Positions 1-13,070 of a stretch of 64,000 bases of DNA are shown one piece after another. Both the position numbers and the translations under genes were made by a program. Location: NCBI GenBank assembly GCA_036971615.1, contig JAYKKR010000001.1, positions 4,526,001-4,590,000 on the forward strand, given 5' to 3'. Position 1 is the first letter of the stretch, and each line of letters opens with the position of its first letter. This DNA is from Amyloporia xantha. Its lineage: Eukaryota > Basidiomycota > Agaricomycetes > Polyporales > Adustoporiaceae. The notes beneath the pieces are model-generated. The model did not search any database, was not told where the DNA came from, and saw only the letters and a program-made list of their open reading frames with translations.

Positions 1-2228
1 AGGCTCTCAGGAGTTTCCTGAGACGCACAAGTACCGATACCCGGATGATCAAAGCATTGGGGACATGCAACATCACATGCTGAAGGGCACGTCATTTTGT
101 CTACAGCCTATGTGGAACAGACGCGTTAATGGTTTCTTAGATTTTGATAATCCTCAGAAAATCCAGCTAATGTTCTTCTGAATCCATTTACGCAGTTCCC
201 ACTCCAGCTTCCTAGACAGAGGGCTCGGCACGAAACGTTACGACAATCATTTGCTGTGTCCATGTCTGTGATTACAATGGACATTTGATAACATTTCAAG
301 ACCCTGCGCAAGCCGATCCTCAGACAAGGGAAGCGTCCCACTATCGCTGGACATCTTTTATCGATCCCTCGTGCCTGGGTGCGTGAGTAGCGGGAGGGCT
401 CTTGGGGAGTGGGCGACCAGCTGTCGTCATCGATCATCGACACGGGACTGAACCTTCCTCACATGCGCGTTTCTTGCGAAATCACGATTCGCAACATTGC
501 CGTTATTCGCTGCGCTGCGCTCTCACTTCTCAGGCGAAACGCTAGGCACCCAACAAATGGGCGTTACTGGGGTCAAGTGACTGCGGCGATTGTAAAACGC
601 AGAGCCGCATGGCTCTCAGTGGGGCTTATCTTACCCCCTCCTGCCCTTGACAATGATTTGGTTAGCTATAGAGGGTCGTCTCTCGTCACGAGCACCAGAA
701 TCAACCGCTGTAGAAGTGGACGTTTGCGGCATGGTCCATAGCCACACGGCCGAGGTTGCAGTTTTTAACTTCCAAAATGTTCAGACGACGCTTTGGGTGT
801 GACTAGCGGTCGTCATATTTCACCGTCGTGCGTAAAAATATTACCATTCTTCCTTCTGTGAGAATAACGACATCTTCCAGAACTGGCAGTTCGGAATTAC
901 CCGCGGAGACCGTCAGCGGTAGACGTTCGGGCGGGAGATGTATGTCTGCTTGTGCATTAGTAGTCAGCGAAACACCCTATATTGCGAGTATAGCGACGCA
1001 ATGTGCCCGTGCAAGAAGCGCGGGCATAGTCTATTGGCATTATCGAAAGGGCTCTTCCTAGAGCACCGGGTGAGAACATGTAGCTTGATCACCTCTCTAC
1101 AGGATGTAGTAACATTGTCCCACCGTACTGGTAAGTCATATAAGGGGAACGATGCTGCCGAATTTGGCTGGTCCGGCATCCTGTTCCAAGTGGTGGGAGC
1201 ATATCATCGACCTGTCTGGGGATGGCGGCTAGATATAAGTCATGTCACATACAGGATCAATTTACGACACTGTACGTGGCTCAGCGAAGATGTTTTTCAG
1301 TAATGTCACATGTCTTCACGTCCATAGGCCTCAATACCCGAATGTCACCACTGTCGGGATGTCACCGGCCAAGGTGTTCCAAGGCGTTAACCTGAACCTG
1401 CCGTTTGCGGAGATTGTACTTTCCCGGTAGACTTCCGCGAATGCCTTCCTTCTCCGCCGCACAGTCCCACGGCGAACCTTTTCTTCGCAAGTCATTCTGA
1501 CCCTGAAATGCGGATCGTCATCGCTGCCTGAATTGGCGGTGGTTCGGTCTCTGCTACCAGCCTCTCGTTCGAATTTCTACGTCTTATCTTTTCATGGTAA
1601 CAAATATGGCCAGGAGCGATGTTTGCAGCGGCAACCTCATAATTCGGCGGGATGCACAAAGGGTAGCAGGATACCTCCGCACATTGCGGATTAATTTGGC
1701 TGGCTGGGTTCATGCTAGTATGTCAGGAGACTCCATAGTTCTCTTGGGCGCTGCAACGCGGAGGAAGAAACGCTGTCGTGACTAACCGAATTCGGGATCG
1801 GCTAGCCTAGACAAATCAAAAAAGGCAAACCCGGGGCAGATCCGGCACCTTTCGAGTATTATGCTGTCGCTGGGCAATCCACCTGCGTCCACAAGCTCTT
1901 ATTGACCCAGCGTGCCTGTCCGTCCGGCCGTCCCAAGACAGAACATCAGCATGCCTGGTTCTTCGGCATGGGGTATCCCCTTGACGCACAAGTACCCTCT
2001 TGACTTCGTCCCACCCACCGTCTAATAACAAGCTTCGACACGGTCATAGACCGCAGTAACGCATCCACTGCTGTCCAGCCAGAAGGTGGGCGTCTGCATA
2101 GGGTTTATAACGCCCGACCTCCCGCGTTCCTTCTCGCGTCTACCGCTCTTGCCGCCTCTTTAGCGGACACCTCTCTAAGTCAGTTTCCTTTCCTTACCGT
2201 TGACTAGCCGACCCACTCAACTGCACAC
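1..2228. other. intergenic, no gene recognised
   Basis: Only short ORFs (at most about 120 codons) occur here on either strand, and none resembles a known protein or has a plausible exon chain. The last 120 bases are pyrimidine-rich, as expected just upstream of a fungal start codon. No repeat or transposon feature is visible. Confidence 0.5.
2104..2110 (+). promoter_or_regulatory. TATA-like element upstream of the HMG-box gene
   Basis: A TTTATAA stretch lies about 120 nt before the ATG at 2229 and is followed by a CT-rich tract, a typical fungal core promoter arrangement. It is supported only by motif and position. Confidence 0.3.
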
Positions 2229-3827
2229 ATGAATGGCTACACTCCAAACTCTTACTTCCACGCGTCGGGAGACACAGAGCTTCATTGTGGAGAACGCGAT
2301 GACTATGGTCGGCAGGACAGGGAAGGCTCCGTGTCTGGTTCTGAGACGGGCAGCAGCTACACCCATTATTTTAATGGGCTGAAAGACGACGCCGACCCGG
2401 CAGGTCAGTGGCCTATGCTCATCTGTTACCATGTCTTACAGTTGCCTGTAGATGATCCACACCTCTCACTCACGTCTCAGACGTTGAACGCAGATGGCAC
2501 TCCCAAGCGTCCAATGAATGCGTTCATGATATTTGCGAGGAAAAGGAGGCCAGAGATTTCTGCTGCCAACCAGATGATGCGAACAGGAGATGTCAGTAAG
2601 ATTCTAAGCAGAGAATGGAATACTATGACCATGGTACGCTCTCCTATTCGATGATAGGTCTGCTATTGCTGACAAGCAGTCAGTCCGAGAAAAAGTTCTA
2701 CCTTGATCAAGCGAAGAAGCTGAAGGATAATTTCAATTCTAAATACCCGGACTATGTGTATCGACGACGACCGAACAATTCGCGCAAGAAGCGCAAATTA
2801 GATTCGGAACATGACGGCTCTCAAGAGCATGGCCACATGCTTGACAGGGAGGACGCGACCATCGAGGAGCTTTCTCCGGTCAGCTCTGAGGATCTTCCTA
2901 TGAATCCTTCACCACCCGGGTATCATGCACCTCCTCAAATTCACAACAATCATGCATCTTTACATGGCCAGAATGACTACAGCTTACCGCATCCGTCATA
3001 CGGCTATGCTACCGAAGGATCTGGTTCTATGTCACCTAGCCGTTACGACCAGCATCGCGTCTCGCAGTCACTGCAATCCTCTCCTCATTACGGGATGGTA
3101 GCTGGGGGTGTCGCTACGCAGAGACTTAGGTCTGCATTGGAGGACATATCCTCCTCCTCTGGGTATCAAACACCTCTCCTTAATCCTGAACATTCGCCTT
3201 CCTCATCCCCGCATAGTTCATGGTCTTTCTCTAGGGAAGGAGGTCGGCCAGACCAAGGCCGTACCGGGATACTCCCTTCTGTCTGCTCTAGACCCCGCCA
3301 CGGCTCGTCAACGATCTGGAGATCCTTCGAACATGTCCACTATGAAGGCAGAAGGGTACTCTCCCCCGCTTACACATCGGTCGTGGCCAAACGCTCCTCC
3401 TATCCCGTCCACCAGTTCTGGTACCTCGTCGTCGCGCTACGCCCAGGCTTCCTTTCCCACCCTTACTTCCGCCTTTATTCCCAACCAATCTCCCCCCCAG
3501 CGCAATGTAGATATTCTTTCGCCTTCATCGCACCAAAGCACTGGGCAAGAATACGCACCGTCGCATCGGCTCAATCGGGGCATGTCATCGGCAGATAGAC
3601 ACTACGACTTGCGTCGTGGTTTCACTGAGTCGAATGTACTACCGCTCCCGATCAGCAATGCGTATGTTCCCGTGGGCGAGCCTCTGGGTCAGTGGCAGCA
3701 TCAGAGCCGCAACGTGCCCACTTCTCAGTCGCTCGAGTCCATCACATTACCGCTCTCGACGTTGTCCTCCCCGAGCGGTCCTTTTTCTACGCAGCCTGGC
3801 CTGGATCGGATTCCAGTGCGCAAATAG
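2229..3827 (+). CDS. HMG-box transcription factor (MATA_HMG/Ste11-like class)
   Basis: This is a sequence-specific nuclear DNA-binding protein of about 480 residues. The HMG box lies near residues 75-150. It starts at PKRPMNAFMIFARKRRPE and continues across an intron (2634-2683) into SEKKFYLDQAKKLKDNF and a YPDYVYRRRPNNSRKKRK end, the basic tail typical of fungal mating/development HMG proteins. The rest is low-complexity, rich in Ser, Pro, His and Gln, as in activation regions. A 48-nt in-frame segment (2404-2451, GTCAGT...TAG) is probably an intron. A frame change near 3240-3290 is best explained by an intron at 3243-3291 with a weak donor, though an indel is possible. The family regulates mating, fruiting and stress responses in basidiomycetes; which role applies here cannot be read from the sequence. 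Confidence 0.85.
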
Positions 3828-5224
3828 GGTACTGGGAGAGGAATAGAGTGGAAGATCGATAGAATTTTCTTCGTCTTGGCTTTGTGGACAGGACATCGCT
3901 TTCTTTTTTGGCTCTCGAGCTGGTAGCCGCCTCACACCCATCCACATTCAACGACCATTTCCCCTTTGCGACCATCTTTGACTCCGTATCCTGGTATCAT
4001 CTATGCAACAAGAGACTAATAGACCGTTGCATTTTCATATGTACACAATACTCGCATCACTCGCATCTTTTGTATGATAGTCGTCATTCTCAGTGCTCAT
4101 GATTTGCTCAATATTATGTATTCAGGATGTGCTACTGCCACTAGATTTGTTGAACCGACGGTTCCCAAACATTCAAGCTCATGACAAGCTGCGCAGCGTC
4201 GGCGTCAGAGCGGACTTGGTTGATTGATGCTTCGGCGGTGGTCAAAGCTCCGGGAACAGCCCAGCGCCCGGTCAGGGTCGCATGACAATCATGCGCCCGC
4301 AGTGAGACGAGGCCGTGCAGCCGCCAAGTGTAAATGGGCGTCGAGTTGTGCGCCTTGGAGTCAGGTTGAGGGAGCCTGAGTTGTCGCCGGCAGGTCGGAC
4401 AAGCCCCTATTGCTGAAATGCTGATTGCGGCTCTGTATCAGGACAGATTCTGTACATGCCCAGACCCTAGTGCGGTGTGCGGACAGAAACCTGTGTACTG
4501 CATCCACGACTTCTCCCAAACCAAAAGCTACTGTCGCTTCTCGTCCTTTCCGCGTAAGGCGGCTCCACAGGGATTCGCTGGCTAGCAGAAGTCTGGACGA
4601 TCACTACTTCTATCGAGGTGTGGTTTTCAATGCGCTATTCATAAACCATAACGGGGGTTCTGCTGTTTCACTGTCTGAGAATATGGTAATACCACATACA
4701 AACTGAGGCATGTTTCCGGGAACCCCAGGGCGGCACACGAGGCCGGACTTCCATGCAGCCTCTAGACGCCAACGCGGTCAGAATCTGTAACGGGGGTGGT
4801 ATGCGATGGTTGGGCATAACATGACATTGCGAGAAGGTAATCAATCAAAATCACCCTATAGACCAGCTTCTCAGCCGAGTCAAACTGAGCAGGAGTATGA
4901 ATTCTCGCGGTGAAGTCAGAGGTCCGAATAGCTCGCCTTGATAAATACGTAAACGCTGACCATGACGTCGGAGGACACATTATCCTGTTCACTATGCGAA
5001 TACAAATACTGGCAATTATTGCTGTATAAATTAAGTTCCAGGAGATTGTTCTGGATGTGGGGTTAGGAGGAGGTTGTAGTAGAAAAGATAAGAGGGGCGA
5101 GTTTAAATGATCGCGATTCTGGATCGAGATAAGTCTCAGCGACAACTCCGGTCCGCTGTCGGCCCGCCCTGGGGTGTCCCAGCGGCTACGGTGACCTGGC
5201 AGGTTGGGACGCACTGTATTCCCT
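3828..5224. other. intergenic, nothing recognised
   Basis: There is no ORF with family resemblance or convincing exon structure on either strand. The stretch holds the 3' region of the HMG-box gene and the promoter of the reductase gene that follows. Confidence 0.45.
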
Positions 5225-6468
5225 ATGGCTCCCCAGGCTTATATATCGCCCGTAGCCCATTCGACTACTATTTTCAAGGATGATCTATTCAATGGAAAGG
5301 TCCTCTTTTGCACAGGGGGTGGTTCCGGCATATGCAAAGCAATGACGGAGGCAATGGTACGTCTTGACAGACTATAGTAATTCGTCAGATCTCCATGATG
5401 GGTATGATAGATGCGCCATGGTGCTACTGCAACCATCGTTGGCCGGAAGTATGTCGCAGTGATGTACTGTTTCAATTGTGCTAATCGACTATTATTGACA
5501 CTAGGCTCGATCGTCTCATCGCAAGTGCTGAGGAACTTTCGAAAAGCACAGGTAAACAATGCGTGGCAGCTCAAGCCGACGTCAGGAACCCGAAACAGTT
5601 GCAGGATGCCGTAGCCAAGACAATTGAGGCTTATGGCAGGATTGACTTCGTCATTTGCGGTGAGTTACGAGAGCTACATTGGCACGCCTAGCTTACAAGC
5701 TGTACACATAGGTGCGGCAGGGAACTTTCTGGCCCCCATTTCCGGCCTTTCCGAGAACGGCTTCAAAACCGTGATCGATATAGACACTGTATGTTTCCGT
5801 GATCATAAGTTTCCCTTGACCTTACCAAACCCTCGATAGATTGGATCATACAATACCATCAAGGCGACCCTACCGCATGTGAGAGCCTCGAAGGGCTCCT
5901 ACATCCATGTCAGCGCGACGCTGCATTATAAGGGTTCGATCTTTTTCACAACGCCAATCCAGCTCGCTGACACTCTATTAGGTACTCCTTATCAGGTTCA
6001 TGTTTCTGCTGCCAAAGCGGCAGTCGATGCTAGTCAGTGTTTGAGATATATCCAGGATACCAAAAACATGACCACTAAACCTCCTCCAGCATCTGCCGTT
6101 CTAGCCGTCGAAGAAGGTCCCAATGTGAGTTCAAGTTGGCATGTTGTGATAGGCACGACTTGATGTTTGTACAGGGCGTCCGATCAAATGTGATTGCACC
6201 AGGTCCTATAGCAGGCACGGAAGGCGCAGACCGCCTCATGACGAAGCGCAGCGGAGGCTGGTCAGAAATCCCTGTTGGCCGCTTGGGAGATGTCAAAGAT
6301 ATCGCCAACGCTACCATCTACCTGTTCAGTGATGCTGCAAGTTTCATCACTGGCCAGATCCTTGTGGTCGACGGGGGAAGCGAACATTTGCGCACTGTAG
6401 GCCTGCCCTACCCGCAAGCCGTCATGGACCCAGCGTCTGTGAAAGACTTGATTAAGCCTCGGTTGTAG
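5225..6468 (+). CDS. SPS19: peroxisomal 2,4-dienoyl-CoA reductase (SDR family)
   Basis: The protein (291 residues) is a short-chain dehydrogenase. It would reduce 2,4-dienoyl-CoA with NADPH so that unsaturated fatty acids can enter peroxisomal beta-oxidation. Eight exons join in frame: 5225-5356, 5411-5448, 5505-5659, 5712-5788, 5840-5933, 5982-6032, 6090-6124 and 6175-6468. Diagnostic features are the nucleotide-binding TGGGSGIC loop, GAAGNFLAP in place of the usual SDR NNAG, the VSATLHYKG segment, the helix VHVSAAKAAVDA, and NVIAPGPIAGTEG near the end. These match the DECR2/Sps19 branch, which lacks the classical SDR tyrosine. The C-terminus is Pro-Arg-Leu, a relaxed PTS1-type tripeptide that fits peroxisomal import. 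Seven introns in 1.2 kb leave exons as short as 35 nt. Confidence 0.93.
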
Positions 6469-9318
6469 GCTTTGCGCACGATCCTATCCGCTGACAAGGT
6501 CGATTTGTCTGCATCGTTGTATTATTAAACTGATCCGGAGATGTGCTTTGGTAACTTATAACGACAACGCAAGCAAGTATGCTCTGTCGTGTTCACTATC
6601 AAGTCGCTATCTTGCCTCCTATTGTTCGCATATTGGTTCATGTTGCGATGTAGGCGTCCTTCAATGCGATTTTGATTCACTCATGTCAGATAGATTTGCC
6701 GATCTGCACCATATTGTTTGCACCGACGACCTCACTGATCTCGTCTCGATCACAATTCAATGGATAGTTCGTACTTTGTAATTATATGTTTAGCGCGGCT
6801 TTGTGAACTTGGCGATCAGCCATGCGAAGCGCGAGGCCATTATGCTCTGCTTCTTTACCAATTGAGTCCGGATAAATGCGAGAACCTCAAAATGTTATTT
6901 CGATCTGCGCAATATCTAATTCAACGTGCCTGGGCATTCAATTGCCTCGATTAGGGTGAGATAGAATATCACCGAATGCCTCGATTGGCAAGCGACGGCA
7001 GCCACTTCGGGAGCTGCAAATGCCTTTAGCCGCCGGATGGAACATAGGACTGTACGTAGACAAATCACAGGGACAATGGAGCTTGGCGCTCTCAGAACGG
7101 CGTACAGTCTTCCGGAATGCGGCCATGCCGCAAACAGCAGAGCTGCGAACGTGCACGAGACACTGTCATCGCTGTGCATGGACATGCTGGGCGATGGAAG
7201 TGCCGTACACCCCCCCAATGAGGTTACATGGTGCACCAGGACATGGGACCGGAAGCTTGGCAACGAATCAACCGGCATAGGATCATAGTCCGAAGACACC
7301 GTGCGATATCGGTGGCGATACCATCGACGTAAATCAGCAGGGTCCGTAGCACGAGCCAACACTGCAGCTGACAATGGATAGGTGACAGTTTGCAAATGGT
7401 AGGCGGCGCCGAACTTATCGACCAGGTGTCCTACGAATGGATCGTCCACTCGCACAGCCCGGCACCGACAAGGTGGCGAAGACTCCAATAGCGGCGTTGA
7501 AGCAAGCCTTCGGTATGCCGCTATGAAATGATCCAGACTTTGAGCACCTCCGGAGTCCGTGTGAGTACAGGGTACAAAGTAATCCAGGAATACGGTGCAG
7601 AAATCAGAGTCCTTGCCCGTGCGATCGGAGCGCAGCTCAGGAAACGAATATTGCGCCTTTCGGTCTGTCATATGATTCGGCCTTCTTTGATTCGTGCGCG
7701 AATGGCGGCCTTCAGGGGAACACAGGAGGTCAGACGATGTGGAGCACCGTCTGCATCCGGGCTCGCCAAAACGGCGGCCGAGGAAGGACATTCTGGTATG
7801 GGACGGAGGTCTGCTCTTCTGGTTAGATATGACTACATAGAACAATGAGGACTCACAGCAAGACACATTGGTCTCGGACAACGCCTCCTGCCAAGAAATT
7901 CTGAAGGCGAGACGTTTTCTGCGTTCCAGCCGGCACGGAGCCGCAGCAGTGAACATGGCCACCCGCAGATCAGTCAGATGCAATGGGGTACAAATCTTGG
8001 AATCGGGTTCACTAGGTTTGCCCATACTGTAAAGGGAATATGCAGACTTCTTTGACTCTCGCACAGACATGTGGAACAAAAGGAACATTGGGCGTGTGAG
8101 CCGAAATCTCGGCATTGAGCGGATTTGAACATTCGAGGGGTCATTGCGCCATGAAGGGTTTGAACATGGTGACCTGGGCAATGTTGATCGCAGAGTGGGA
8201 CAGCGTATATTGGTTGCTGATCGGCGGCGAACGGTCGAAGTAGCTTTTGAACCAAATATACGAATATCCAGACCCATCAAATTATAGCGAAATGTGTGTG
8301 AGCGTCTGAACAATGGGAGTGTCTAACAGCCGACCATGATCATTATCACGAAGCCCCCAATCATTCCGAGTGAGTTCCGGCACAGCGGCAGTTGTGGACT
8401 CTCACACTTTAGCAAGCTAGGATTAGCGAATTCGGAGGGAGTTGACTGCACAGATACTCACCGCTTTCTGGAATGCGACCTCCAGAGAGCGAAGAGAATG
8501 CTTCATATTTCGATTGTCGTCCTCTAGTGTATTCAAAAGTATCTGATCTTTCAACGAGATCTTCATAATGTCAACAGTAATCTGCAGATCATTTCCTGAC
8601 TAGTCGGATGGTTCAAAAGATATTTTGCTGACGGGCTCGAGGCGGAATGGCACCAAACCTCGGCCCCTTTGTAAATTTATTCAACAAGACTGCAAAAACT
8701 GGCAAGGGGAAAAAACTTACATTCCACCAGCTGGAAGAGAGATCCGTAGAGACAGCTCATTGGCAGCTCGAGCACCGCCCTGCTAGGTTTCTCGAGTCTC
8801 TACCACCGGTAGCCGGCTGAGCTCGACATTAGCTACATCGATTGCAGGCTCTGCAAAATGTATTCATTGTGCGATCATTAGCGGATAGCGTATTGAAGAA
8901 TTGGAGTTCGATGATAGTTTGAATGTCGGTACACTCTCGCCAGTAGTGACCGTCTTTGATTGCGCTGTTGTCACTGGTATACGCTGTACAACGTGGGACA
9001 GAGTCGGTAACGGGTTGATGTGGCGTGACATGACCCAAACAGGCAACACTTCTCAATTCTGCCACCTTCCTGGCATCGCTAGAGTCATGGGACCGCTGGC
9101 CATACGTACATTCTGGCTGGGCTGTGACCTAAGAGTTGATCATGCTGCCGGACAGCTGACGGCCCATGTTGGGGCGCCTAGGGACGCCGTAGTTGCTACC
9201 GACAACTGACCTACGTGCTGGTCGTACTAATATGCGAGCACCGCCGCTAATGAAGTCCGGAGAGCCCATTGCTTCAAATTCTTCTCACCGTCGTAGGTCG
9301 AGAGATTGTGTCTTCACG
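6469..9318. other. long inter-gene region holding one unexplained antisense ORF
   Basis: Between the reductase and the GH31 gene no known family is detectable. The only notable object is the long minus-strand ORF at 6916-8313, listed separately. The last 130 bases are the GH31 promoter, with two earlier in-frame ATGs that I did not choose as start. Confidence 0.4.
6916..8313 (-). CDS. long orphan ORF, function unknown
   Basis: This is an uninterrupted reading frame of 465 codons on the minus strand in a region without another gene. I recognise no domain. The predicted protein is rich in Arg, Ser and Cys, has no signal peptide and only weak hydrophobic patches near the C-terminus. Such length without a stop is unlikely by chance at this base composition, but the composition does not look like a typical conserved protein. 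There is a possible very short intron (GTGAGT...CAG, 38 nt) near 7820-7855. It may be a lineage-specific gene, a decayed gene or a chance ORF. Confidence 0.2.
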   Translation of the reverse strand: MFRRSHTFRYNLMGLDIRIFGSKATSTVRRRSATNIRCPTLRSTLPRSPCSNPSWRNDPSNVQIRSMPRFRLTRPMFLLFHMSVRESKKSAYSLYSMGKPSEPDSKICTPLHLTDLRVAMFTAAAPCRLERRKRLAFRISWQEALSETNVSCCESSLFYVVISNQKSRPPSHTRMSFLGRRFGEPGCRRCSTSSDLLCSPEGRHSRTNQRRPNHMTDRKAQYSFPELRSDRTGKDSDFCTVFLDYFVPCTHTDSGGAQSLDHFIAAYRRLASTPLLESSPPCRCRAVRVDDPFVGHLVDKFGAAYHLQTVTYPLSAAVLARATDPADLRRWYRHRYRTVSSDYDPMPVDSLPSFRSHVLVHHVTSLGGCTALPSPSMSMHSDDSVSCTFAALLFAAWPHSGRLYAVLRAPSSIVPVICLRTVLCSIRRLKAFAAPEVAAVACQSRHSVIFYLTLIEAIECPGTLN

Positions 9319-12300
9319 ATGTTCGCAGGCTTTCTTGGCTTTTTATTGGTGTTGTCCTGTGGCACCTTTAGCGCTCACTCTGTCAATTCCGGGCTAGTTC
9401 GGACTTCGCTACTAGCCACTGAGGCTGAGGACGCCCGAATTGAGGATGATGTACCAACGTTCTCCAGTAACGTGTCTACTTGCCCAGGTTTGTACGGTAT
9501 TGAAGGCCTCTCTTGAATTATGACCCATCTGCGACGGTTCTAGGTTACACCCTGACTTCAATCACGAAGTCTCAGACAGGTCTCACCGCCGATCTCAACT
9601 TGGCCGGTCCAGCTTGTGATGCCTTCGGGATTGATGTTGAGAACCTCAGTGTTCAGGTCACCTATGAGTCTAACAAACGGTAAATACAATGCAGCGGATT
9701 TTAGTGATTTTGCGCTGAAGAACGGAGATATGAAGTCTTCATGTCCACATCTATGACACTGCGAATTTACAGTTCACGATCCCGCCAACAGTTGTATCTC
9801 TTCCCTCACCACCCACTGAAGATTATTCGGACACGTCAGATCTCATCTTCAACTATGATCCTTCTCCGTTTGCGTTTTGGATTACTCGTCGCTCAAATCC
9901 AGACGCCATGCCTCTTTTCGACACTCGCATCAGTTCTCTTCCTTCTACGCCCATTGCGCCTGTCATGCAAGGCGACCCTTCGACCGCACTGGACGGATTC
10001 CCGCTTGTCTTCGAGGATCAGTATCTGCAGTTGACTTCTGCACTACCATACGGTGCAAATATATATGGCCTCGGCGAAGTGATAGCAAGCAGTGGGTTCA
10101 GACGTGACGTTGGTACCGACGGAGGTGTTGGGACCATTCAAACGATGTGGGCCCGCGATGATGCTGATCCAATCAACCAGAACATGTCAGTATTTCCCAG
10201 TCTCTCGGTCGGACATATACATAGACTAACACAACCGTCGGCCTTTGGGAATAGGTATGGATCCCACCCCATATATCTAGAGCATCGCTACAATGAGACG
10301 ACACAGGAGGCGCAGTCCCATGGCGTCTTTCTCTTCAGGTAAATATCATGTCCATTCACAAGCCATGCCACAGAGCTCACTCAGGAAGATCAGTTCGTCT
10401 GGCTCAGATACCCTCTTGCTCACCCCACCGGCATCTCCGGTCTCGCTTATTCAATATCGACTCGTTGGTGGTACCCTCGACTTTTATTTCTTTTCTGGAC
10501 CGACGTCACAGGAAGTCATTGAACAATACGGAGAACTTATTGGCATGCCTGCCTGGCAGCCAATCTTCGGCTTTGGGTTTCATCTCTGCCGATGGGGTTA
10601 CGAGAATATCAGCGTTACGAAAGAACAAGTGACTAGTATGAGGGCGGCCGGTATCCCCCTCGAAGGTAGGTAGCCATGTACGTGATTATGAGGAAGTACT
10701 AACTTTTCATTCTGCAGTTATGTGGAACGATATTGACCTATACCACGCCTTGCGGGATTTCACCTCGGATCCTGTCTCGTTTCCGGGTGACGAAATGAGG
10801 ACCTTCACCGATGAACTGGTACGTTTAGTCCCAGTGCAGTGAGGTGCTCGTGTAAAATTCTCACCTGTTTTCTTTAGGCTGCCAATTACCAGCACTATAT
10901 TCCGATAGTTGATGCTGCCGTAGCCAAGCAAGTGAATGCAACCGATATCGTACGTCTGTCTAAACGTCGCAACCGTGGCCCTTCTCATGCGCTGGTAAAC
11001 AGTACGATCCGTATACCAAAGGCGTTGAATTGTGATTATTGCTACACGTCAGGAGACTGCCATTGACATTGACCTCCATTCCAGGGATGTATGGCTAAAG
11101 AACCCCGATGGCTCACAGTATGTTGGACAAGTGTGGCCCGGGTACACGGTAGGCTACTATCGGAAAAATCGTTCCCGTCTTGGTCTCAGACTGAGTCACC
11201 CGCTCGCTGCGTCTAGGTATTCCCGGACTGGTTCGCAAACGACACACAAGCCTTCTGGACCGAAGCGCTGAGAAATTGGTCACAGGGCGGCGTTCAATTC
11301 TCCGGTATTTGGCTTGACATGAATGAGGCGTCTTCTTTCTGCAATAACTCCTGGTCAGCTGAGGACGCCCGTTTCGTAGGCTCACCGTGCTGACAGACGT
11401 TCGCAGTGGAACTGGGGCCGATTTGTCGACCCCGCCTCATACCGCTTTGCCTGGTGACCCTGATGACCTTGTTACGGAATACCCCGAAGGGTGCGTTTTA
11501 TTCTATGTCGTCATCATGTACATGACGGGTATGGATCGTCGACTCCTCAGGTATAACGCGACAATTTGGGGACCGAGCGGCAACATCACGATAAATGGCT
11601 CGTTAACATATGGTGCAGGAGATCCGGCAACATCCGCTTTGTCCAAGCGTGGAATTGGCGCTGGTGACGAGCCCGACGTCAATCTTAACAGCCCGCCTTA
11701 TGCCATTCACAACGGTGAGACCTGATCGCACGCTCGGTGCAACATTAGCTAGACCGTTAATTGGACAATCGCATGTTATAGGCTTCGGTCCTCTGAGTAC
11801 GCACACATTGGCGACGAATGCCACCCATTCAGGAGGTTACGTCGAGCTTGACGTTCACAACATGTGGGGCCTCATGGAGGAGAAAACGACGCACATTGCT
11901 GTCGGAGAACTACTCGGAAAACGACCTTTCCTCATTAGCCGTTCGACGTTCCCTAGTTCCGGAAAGTGGACGGGTCACTGGCTGGGCGATAATTTCAGTA
12001 AATGGTCCTACCTTCACTATAACATCCAAGGCGTTCTGCAGTTCCAAATCTTCCAGATCCCGATGGTTGGCGCGGACACATGCGGTTTCAATGGGAATAC
12101 CGATGAGGAGCTCTGCAATCGGTGGATGCAGCAATCTGCTTTCATGCCATTTTATCGGAACCATAACGAACGGGGAGCCATCTCCCAAGAACCGTACAGG
12201 TGGGATAGTGTTGCGAATGCTTCTCGAACCGCCATTGCAGTTCGTTATTCGCTCCTTCCCTACTGGGTGAGTGATTGGTACCAAAAATCGCACTTACCGG

Positions 12301-13070
12301 GCATAACCATCTGTCGGCCTCTGTAGTACACATTGTTTGCCAACGCCTCAACACGCGGCACTCCTGTAGTCCGCGCTCTCTTCTACGAATTTCCGAACGA
12401 GCCTGAATTATTTGCCATCGATCGCCAATATATGATTGGAAGGGACATTCTCGTCACTCCCGTGTTGGTGCCGAATGTCTCTACCGTAGATGGTGTGTCA
12501 GATCTCAAAGCTTAGGGCCGTCCAGGGCCTCAACTAACATGGGCGCGTTGCAGGTGTTTTCCCCGGCAGAGGGAAAGTAGTCTGGCGCGACTGGTATACC
12601 CACGCCGTTGTCGACGCCGCGGTTAGCGGCAACACCACGCTTGCTGCACCCCTCGGTCATATCAATGTACATGTTCGCGACGGGTCTGCAATTCTCTTGC
12701 ATTCTCAACCTGCGTACACAATCGCCGAGACGCGTCAAGGACCGTACGCCCTACTTGTCTCTCTGTCTGCTGATGGATACGCGTTTGGTACTGCGTACAT
12801 CGACGATGGGGAAAGCATCCCGCCGACTCCGAACAAGACGTTGACGTTTAGTGCGGAGAATGGGGTGTGTTGAAAATCACAAGCAGCGGTGACTTTAATG
12901 TCGGGCAGAAGCTGGATACATTGACCGTCCTTGGGGTACCCCAGAGCCTAACGCCCACTGTGACAACAACCAATGGCGCTGATTGGCAGTTCTACGAGGA
13001 CCAGCAAAAACTTGTTATCAGTGGGTTGGGCTTAGATTTGAACAGTGGCGCTTCCATTTCATGGTTGTAG
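9319..13070 (+). CDS. secreted GH31 alpha-glucosidase, C-terminal frameshift
   Basis: A secreted family 31 glycoside hydrolase that would release glucose from alpha-linked oligosaccharides outside the cell. The start at 9319 gives a clear signal peptide (MFAGFLGFLLVLSCG). Fifteen exons join in frame: 9319-9487, 9544-9679, 9736-10185, 10255-10338, 10394-10666, 10719-10818, 10878-10949, 11003-11031, 11085-11148, 11217-11353, 11407-11490, 11551-11714, 11782-12266, 12327-12492 and 12554 onward. Family hallmarks are GFGFHLCRWGY, the nucleophile motif WLDMNEASSF (Asp near residue 493) and HWLGDN with the acid/base Asp near residue 657. The annotated frame stops at 12871-12873 after about 910 residues. 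About 65 further residues of the conserved C-terminal beta-domain (KITSSGDF, LDTLTVLGV) continue in another frame to 13070. One base appears to be missing in the G run at 12862-12865. Confidence 0.92.
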
